Positions 50,298 to 64,000 of a stretch of DNA of 64,000 nt are shown here, piece by piece. Source of the stretch: Hirundichthys speculiger (Eukaryota > Chordata > Actinopteri > Beloniformes > Exocoetidae); NCBI GenBank assembly GCA_018398805.1, contig JAGFBZ010000814.1, positions 4,610,001 to 4,674,000 of the forward strand, read 5' to 3'. How positions within the stretch are numbered: position 1 is the stretch's first letter; each line of letters begins with the position of its first letter. The notes under the pieces were generated by a model that saw only the letters and a list, made by a program, of their open reading frames with translations, was not told where the DNA came from and ran no database searches. A program made the translations under genes and the position numbers.

Positions 50298-53200
50298 GAT
50301 AAATAGATAGATAAGATAGATAAGATACTGCTTGATACTTCAACAAGAAATCATTCTCAATACAGGCAAAATTATCATCCACAATCCACAAAAAATAAAT
50401 ACAAAAACCTACAACAAACAATCTATTCACACAAGGTATTTTAACAGCAGATTGAAAAAAGCCAGTCAGTGGCAGTTACTGAAGTGGCATCAGGTGACAA
50501 CAGTTAACTGCCCATCTTACAGTGAAACAGTGTGTAAATGTGTACGGAGATTATATTAACTGTTCTTTGCCCTTGTGAGCATTTTCAGGATTTCTCTCGC
50601 AAGCTACTTTTCAATAAACAAGGCCTTCATGGAGCTGAATGGGCCAAATGGTGAGCCATTGTAGAAAATCAAGTTGATATAAAACTATTACAACCAACTC
50701 AAGACCTCCTCTTAAAACATTAACAGACCTGCATTATCAGCGCGACACTATTATCACATGTCTTGGGCCATAGCTCAGGTACACCGCATAAACGTGTGTC
50801 ATATAAATTTGCAGTGGATAAATATTTCTGTGTCTGTGAGAGAGGTATATGTTTGTGAGTTTGCCAAGAATAAAGGGAGGACAAGACCAATAAATACTTT
50901 TACAACAGGCAATTTGTCAGGATGTGTAAATGCCTCAGATTCCCAACAGCGCTGGGGTAAAATTTACAGTCACTCTGGAAGTGACAATGCACAAAAAAAG
51001 CACCACTTTTTACTCTCTCTCATCTCCCTTAGACCACTAAAACCTTCCTATAAATCTCCCCCGGTCCCTCCAGATGTCTGCTGTTGTCAGATATCATGCC
51101 TTGACAATGCCTTCCACCATCATTGTCTTGACAGAAATATGATATGTGAAACTGCAATGTCACATCACTTAACATGATTTAGCCTAAGCTAGCCTGCACC
51201 ACTTTAATCAATCAAAAATGTCACCTTTTTCTCTGTAATGACAGTAGAGGTATAGGATCGTTGTGTTGAGGTGATCTATAAGACTTATCTAAGCTGCTGA
51301 TTTATGACTACTGCCAGCTAATGTACTCAGGAGCCTCCTCTCCTCCTGTCATCAGGGTTTCTATCAAATTGGCAAATAAGTAGGCCAGTATTACCTCATG
51401 GGCAAGGGAGGGGAGACACTTCTATGTAGTGTGTAAATCTACATTTATTAAGAATATCCCCTCATAATTTCCAGCAAATATACCAGTTATGAAAATGTTT
51501 TATACACATTTCCAGTCACTCTGGGTGCAGCAAAGAAGCTTGTACAAACATGTTCATCATGTCAGACACAATGTATGATTAATTTACACAATGAGCAATT
51601 CTGTGGGTTAGGTTGTCTACTCATCCTTTGATTTAATGTCTCTACATTAACTGTCATGTAAACATGACTAAAACGTCAGTAGATAACAGCAGTATTAACT
51701 AACAGTAGAGCAAACTGCTTACAGAAATTTGTCAAAATAACAACAAAATCAAAGACACTTAGGATTTTACTTCTTAAAGCATCACTCATGTATGGGCTTG
51801 AAGATGTACTGCATTATAGACTTAAACCTGGTAAAAAGCAACATGACCAACATAATTTCTGTTCAGTAAATTAAAACAGAGCCATTGTGTTTTATCCCTT
51901 ATTCCAGCTGACTGTACCAGAGTATTAATTCTCCCATGTTCTACCCTGAAGTATACCTTAAATATACCTGACAATGACATTGTATGACTAAAAATAAAAA
52001 AGTTTGAAAGTATGCAGCCTTTTATGTTTTAATGGTTATTAATGGAAATTAAATGTGTTAATTCTTCCCTCATGACTGAGTTTGACATTATCATGGTTGA
52101 CATTATCACAATATGACATTCTAATCTCAGCAGATTCTGCTCCAGCTATCCCTAACTAGTGCCCAACTCCAATCCAATTCTAACTTGGTAAAGATCTCAT
52201 TTGATGGTTTACATTCATAACAAGTGTCTTGTTTCAAATTTCACGTGACACACAAATTTTGAAAGTGACAGCACTTTGAAATAGCATGTATGTGCACCAA
52301 ACACCATTCATAAGTGTCATCTGTATCAACAACAGAAAACATATTTGTGAGGCAACACTGAAGCGGGAAATTTGACTGCAGCAGAATAGAAGTGATAGCA
52401 GCCATTAGCGGTGACATCTCGCGACTCACTATGGTCTCTTTCAAGTCCATTGTTGCTAATTGATTTTTGCCACATTTTAAAGTGTTATGCAGATTTCTGG
52501 GTGCCTGCTGAAATAATGTGTCCCTCCTGCCACAAAACGCAGCATATGGGCACAAAGCCACATTAATTCCTACATATCTATTCTCTGTAATATTGCTTGG
52601 CCACATATTTGATATATATCTGATCCAGAACCGCATACTAATATGACACAATTCTGATGTGAAAGTCAGAATGCAGGCAAATTATCATGCAAGTAGACTG
52701 AGAAATGTACCTGCAACCAAAGCACAGTGACAAGTTCCACATGCCAGCAGCTCCACAGAGTTGTCGTAAACCCTCCAAAATGGGCATCTTCCAAACTGAT
52801 GTCATCTGGGCAGCCATGTCCTGTCTGGCCAAGTTCTTCACTTACTCCAGAGAAGCAGATGCATATCCAACTCACTGTATATTCCGGACATGAATATCAA
52901 GGAAAAGTCTCAGTTAAACTTGACTGGCACTTACACCATTTATAACTTTATTTTGTATCAACAAGAATTATGCATCTTTGACATCAGCTTTCCTGAATTT
53001 ACAAGTACCATTTAGTACCAGAGTTTTAGTCAGTAACAACTATTTATAGTCAATAACAATATTATTATAAAATTCAATATATTTCATATGTAATGCCAGA
53101 GTAATGATCTAGCACCATCATTACACAAAAGAGACACATAATGATAATAATGGTAGGAAATGTTTTCAATTAAAATAGTGGTTGTTAAAACACTGGTCTT

Positions 53201-54140
53201 CTAGTCAGCATAAAGAGGATCGTATAAAACCAATCATAAGTTCTCAGCCCTACTCAGAATGAGCTGTGCATTGCCAATGTGTAACTCCACACTGTTTATT
53301 TAATGTCTGTCCCATGACACATAAGCAAACACTCATGGAAGCTGGGTGTGTGCATGCAAACACATACAAGAGCACTCCCTGAAGCAATATTACCAGCACA
53401 TTTCCATCCAACAGATATTGGAATTTTCTGAAAGAGCAAACCAATAGATAACCTATTACAAAGCTATAAGAAATCAATAGCTAATTTCTTTGCATTGATT
53501 ACCATTTGGACATTTAACATGCGCCCTGTGGCCACAAAGTGTGTTCCACAAGCTAAGATCCCCATTGGCCCTCATGAGTATTAAAATTATCGATTCAGAC
53601 AGAGGACTAAAAATGTCAAGCTGTTCATTAATCTTAATAAAGACTGGACTTGACCAAGCCACCCTTTCTCCAAACGCATGGTTACAACCTATATGCAACT
53701 AAGAGCGCATGCCGCACATAGATTGATGAGCTTCTACTGAGGGATGTGATTTAAGTCTTGACATAGCAGATCAATTACAAAAGAACAAGTATTTCATATG
53801 ACAGTTTACTTTTACTGTACCTGCAGCACACAACATTTTAAAATTCACTCAACTACAATTCATTCAATTCACAATTAAATGGCAGGTATGTTCCATTCAT
53901 TTGTGGAAATCTAAATCCACCTATCAGGGATTCCATATTTTTTTCTTCAATTAACACATTTAGAAAGTTGCTTTTTTGCATGAATATATTGTTCAAAAAA
54001 AGAAAAAAATGTTTAAATAAATATAGTGAATTAAACAAATTTGATCATTAAGAGTGGTTGTTCTGATGTTGTGACACAAAACAAAGTCACATCCAGTTTA
54101 GTTGGTAACTGCATGCCAAGCAACAAATGGCAAAAAAAGA
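50298..54140. other. Intergenic DNA, no recognisable gene
   Basis: Largely single-copy-looking. The 53455-53700 stretch (TCATTAATCTTAATAAAGAC, ATTATCGATTCAGACAG, CATTTGGAC) is complex and repeat-free and might be a conserved non-coding element. Frames here (for instance near 50758 and 52241) carry no domain I recognise. Confidence 0.45.
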
Positions 54141-54733
54141 TACCCTAGTTTCAAAAAAAAAGAAAAAAAATGGGACACTGCAGTAATTTGTACATCTCGC
54201 TAACTTTTGAAAACATATCAAATGTTTAAACTGAGGAAATGCATCAGCTTAAGAAAAAAGCCGGTCCATCTCTTGATGATGATATGCACTGAGAAAAAAT
54301 ACTCTGGATTTGTTTCAGTCTTTGTAGATGCACTTTTTGCTGACTGGTGAATCTATGTCAATTTTTTTTTTCTTTGACTAGCCCTTGTAAGCTCTGTTCT
54401 TTTCATACCCAATTATGTGACTAACCTGTTGACAATTGACCAAATTAGTTTCAAGATTTTCCTGCAGGTGTTTCTTTTCAGTGCAACTTTCTCTTTCTTA
54501 TCCAGCTTTTTCTTGCCCAGGTATAAACTTTTTTGAAATAGTTTGTCCCCATCAAATTCAAAAGCTAATATAATCAATAAAATGAAACACTTTCATGCTT
54601 TACCATTTTTTTCTGTGTTCTACTATGTTCTATGGTCTTTAGCTGAATAAAACATGGGTTTAAAAGTTTTGTAAATTAGCTAGTTGTTTTTTTAACACTT
54701 TATACCAGCTTCTTTTTTGGAATTGGTGTTGTA
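54141..54733. mobile_element. Decayed Tc1-like element (same end family as 32311)
   Basis: The left part reads TTTCAAAAAAAAAGAAAA, then TGGGACACTGCAGTAAT. The right end reads TTCTTTTTTGGAATTGGTGT followed by TGTA. These are corrupted versions of the CCAATTCCAAAAAA...GGGACA terminus of the element at 32311. About 590 bases, with no coding remnant recognised. Confidence 0.5.
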
Positions 54734-55350
54734 GTTTTTACGATGCCGAGATATCTAACTGAGAACAATTACAAAGGTTTTATAAATAACTTACACTTGA
54801 TATTATGTGCATAAATGGGTCAAGGTGAACTTATTCAAATGGATGCGAACACTACTTGGTTTTCAAACATCACTTATTATCAAAAGCACATTTAAACAAT
54901 GCAACTCATTACACTATTAACACCAACTTAGATAGTGAGCTGCTTAATAGCTACAGCATTATTTTTTTTAATCTAACATGCAACAAATACTTTTTAAATA
55001 TTTAATTTTTTTAGAGGGCAAAGAGCAAAACATCAAGTTCATAAACTGAATGGGGAGAATGACAACTTATTCACCAGGGTTTCAAGGGAAATAAAATATC
55101 CATTCAACTAGTACTTACCGTTATCAATAAATTATCTCTCAAATCATGGAACCCAGTAAAACATCTTTAACTCTATGTTTTAACATGTAAAGGCTTATTT
55201 TAAAAAAAATAATCTGGTCCTTAAGTGGTTTTAAGTAAATGGCACCTACGACAACACTATGTTATAAATTACTTTGCAAAATTAAACCAAAATGCAAAAT
55301 AGTGTTTGAAAAATGTAAATAGCAGCCAGGTGCTGCTAATCAAATGCCCG
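54734..55350. other. Intergenic AT-rich DNA, nothing recognised
   Basis: No coding signal or repeat termini seen. Confidence 0.5.
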
Positions 55351-55640
55351 CCATTAGCTGATGATCAGCAGGTGTGAGCACCCATAAAACATGTTTGGAT
55401 TATTTGCTGATATTACGCTTTCAAGTGTGTGTTAACACAATGAGAATAGAAAAGAAAAGAAAATACCAAACCAAACCAAAAATTGTTGCTCGCCATCAAT
55501 CTGAGAAGATCTATGAGTCCATTTCCAGACTATCCCATTTTACTGTGAGAAAGATGAAAGACTGTTACCAATATCCAAAATATGGCCAATTAAGGTGGTC
55601 ACATGACCGTCCAACTATAATGACGACCGCTGTACAGGTA
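55351..55640 (+). mobile_element. Tc1-like transposase N-terminal remnant
   Basis: The 5' leader is TGATGATCAGCAGGTGTGAGC. The frame after 55438 then reads NTMRIEKKRKYQ, IVARHQSEKIYESISRL, FTVRKMKDCYQYPKYGQLR and SHDRPT. This follows the helix-turn-helix part of fish Tc1-like transposases (IVAAHQSGKGYKAISK, STVRKI, SGRP). Only the first ~70 codons remain, so it cannot be active. It lies about 900 bases upstream of the arrestin-like gene. Confidence 0.75.
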
Positions 55641-56160
55641 TGATCCACCCTACCTTTTGTATGAAAACTTGATAAGCTTGAAAACTTGAAAATGATAAGC
55701 CATATATCAAGATATATTGATGTCAAATATAGCCTATGGTGGTACTCGGAGTATGTTTCTGAGGTGGTAGCTACTTGGTATATGCTAATTAGGAGAACCG
55801 ACCGACCAGTTGACATTAGTATCTATTTAATCACATGTAACCAAATTTAACAGTCAATACATGTAAATACACCAATTTAAGAGATTTTCCAAAACATACT
55901 TACTCAAACATTAGCTTGGTTATGGTGATTTTGCTGGTTTTGTAGTGTTTCAAAAAGATGTGTTTGGAATTGTATTTAAAGTTTTGATTTCTCTTTCTCG
56001 AATTACTTGCGAACTGGCACTTAAGGCCACAAGAAATAGACTAATTGATGTAAAATGGCCTAACTAGCCTACATCTGGGATAATTTGGGACACATTAATT
56101 GTAATTTAAGATTTTTTTTTCAGCCCTTTCACGCACAGATTAAGTCAGACAAATTATATA
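55641..56160. other. Intergenic DNA upstream of the arrestin-like gene
   Basis: AT-rich. No motif stands out. Confidence 0.5.
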
Positions 56161-56552
56161 AAACTGAAATTTGTTTTTCCTGTTTTTTCATCCTCGCGTA
56201 AATGTGCAAAAACGAAAATGGATTATTTGTGGTTTCGCTTCAGCCCGTGTGTTGCCGTGAACGACCACTAGGGGGCTCCGTGTTACAAGAGAACCAGTTC
56301 CTTCCTGCGCACACAATGAATCTGATCTCACCGGCTTCCTGTAAAGGTCCAATCTCACGAGTTCACAGTGGATGGCAGCAGAGCTCTTTGAAAAAACTTT
56401 TGCTCACCAAGGCGTGTCCTGCGCTGCCTATACGTCCTGGTTTTCCTGTCAAGAAAACCCCTCGGAGTGAGAAACATTTTTAGACAGGCTAGCAAATCGA
56501 CAACACGGCTTATTTTTCCTTGTTGCGCTGAGGTTTCTTCTCCTTTGCAACA
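56161..56552 (+). promoter_or_regulatory. Probable promoter and 5' leader of the arrestin-like gene
   Basis: The base composition becomes GC-richer and CpG-containing just before the ATG at 56553, as expected at a vertebrate 5' end. A CTCF-like site, CCACTAGGGGGCTCC, lies at 56265-56279 on the plus strand, with one mismatch to the core. I see no canonical TATA box at a convincing distance, and the transcription start cannot be fixed from sequence. The start-codon context CAACAATGC has the favourable A at -3. Confidence 0.4.
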
Positions 56553-63925
<7,373 letters not shown>

Positions 63926-64000
63926 GTATGTAATATTACAACAACAATGCTGAAGTAAAATGTAACTAATTTTGTGAAAACCCACTGACATTGAAAATAT

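Noticed and set aside
50758..51177. 139-codon plus-strand frame
   Set aside because: No recognised domain or codon pattern; the amino-acid order looks random.
52241..52651. 136-codon minus-strand frame
   Set aside because: No recognised domain and no supporting exons; likely chance.

Overview
The window looks like genomic DNA from a teleost fish, probably a percomorph. The evidence is the repeat content: a Rex3 (RTE-clade) retrotransposon, hAT and Tc1/mariner non-autonomous elements of fish type, L2 and Rex1/CR1-like LINE remnants and tRNA-derived SINEs. The one host gene I can support also has the split-exon structure and sequence of the fish-expanded 'arrestin domain-containing protein 3-like' family. 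The DNA is AT-rich and microsatellite-rich. I see no prokaryotic features and no CRISPR array.

Layout. About 1-56.1 kb is intergenic and holds no host gene I can defend. From 1 to 16 kb it is dense in nested transposons: a hAT-like end and a 'TAGGGGTG' hAT element; a THAP/DDE transposon split by a LINE 3' end; Rex3 with a solo LTR inside it; a Rex1-like LINE fragment beside a hAT MITE; and another hAT MITE with a clean 8-bp duplication. From 16 to 44 kb the DNA is mostly single-copy-looking, with microsatellites, scattered LINE/Tc1/SINE remnants and several stretches that resemble conserved non-coding (enhancer-like) DNA. From 44.8 to 46.4 kb there is a mosaic element (hAT-like ends with an L2 LINE 3' end inside) set in a long TA microsatellite. 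From 46 to 56 kb there is a (GATA)n tract, a hAT-like end and two Tc1 remnants.

From 56,553 to the right edge, on the + strand, lie the first five coding exons of an alpha-arrestin (arrdc3-like) gene. The gene continues past the window. All donor and acceptor sites are GT/AG and the exon phases fit together, except for a 2-bp TA excess in exon 3. As read, that shifts the frame and ends the protein at 153 residues. Introns 3 and 4 are large and packed with transposons, including a second copy of the hAT/L2 mosaic element.

How parts relate. The repeats show a layered history of insertions into insertions, and hAT-like ends repeatedly sit in TA or GATA microsatellites. I did not find an undescribed gene system. 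The best leads are the mosaic hAT/L2 element present in two near-identical copies plus a third end, the exon 3 frameshift, a five-site YY1-like cluster, and the antisense reading frame inside the THAP/DDE transposon. Family assignments come from recognition of translated motifs and termini, not from database searches.
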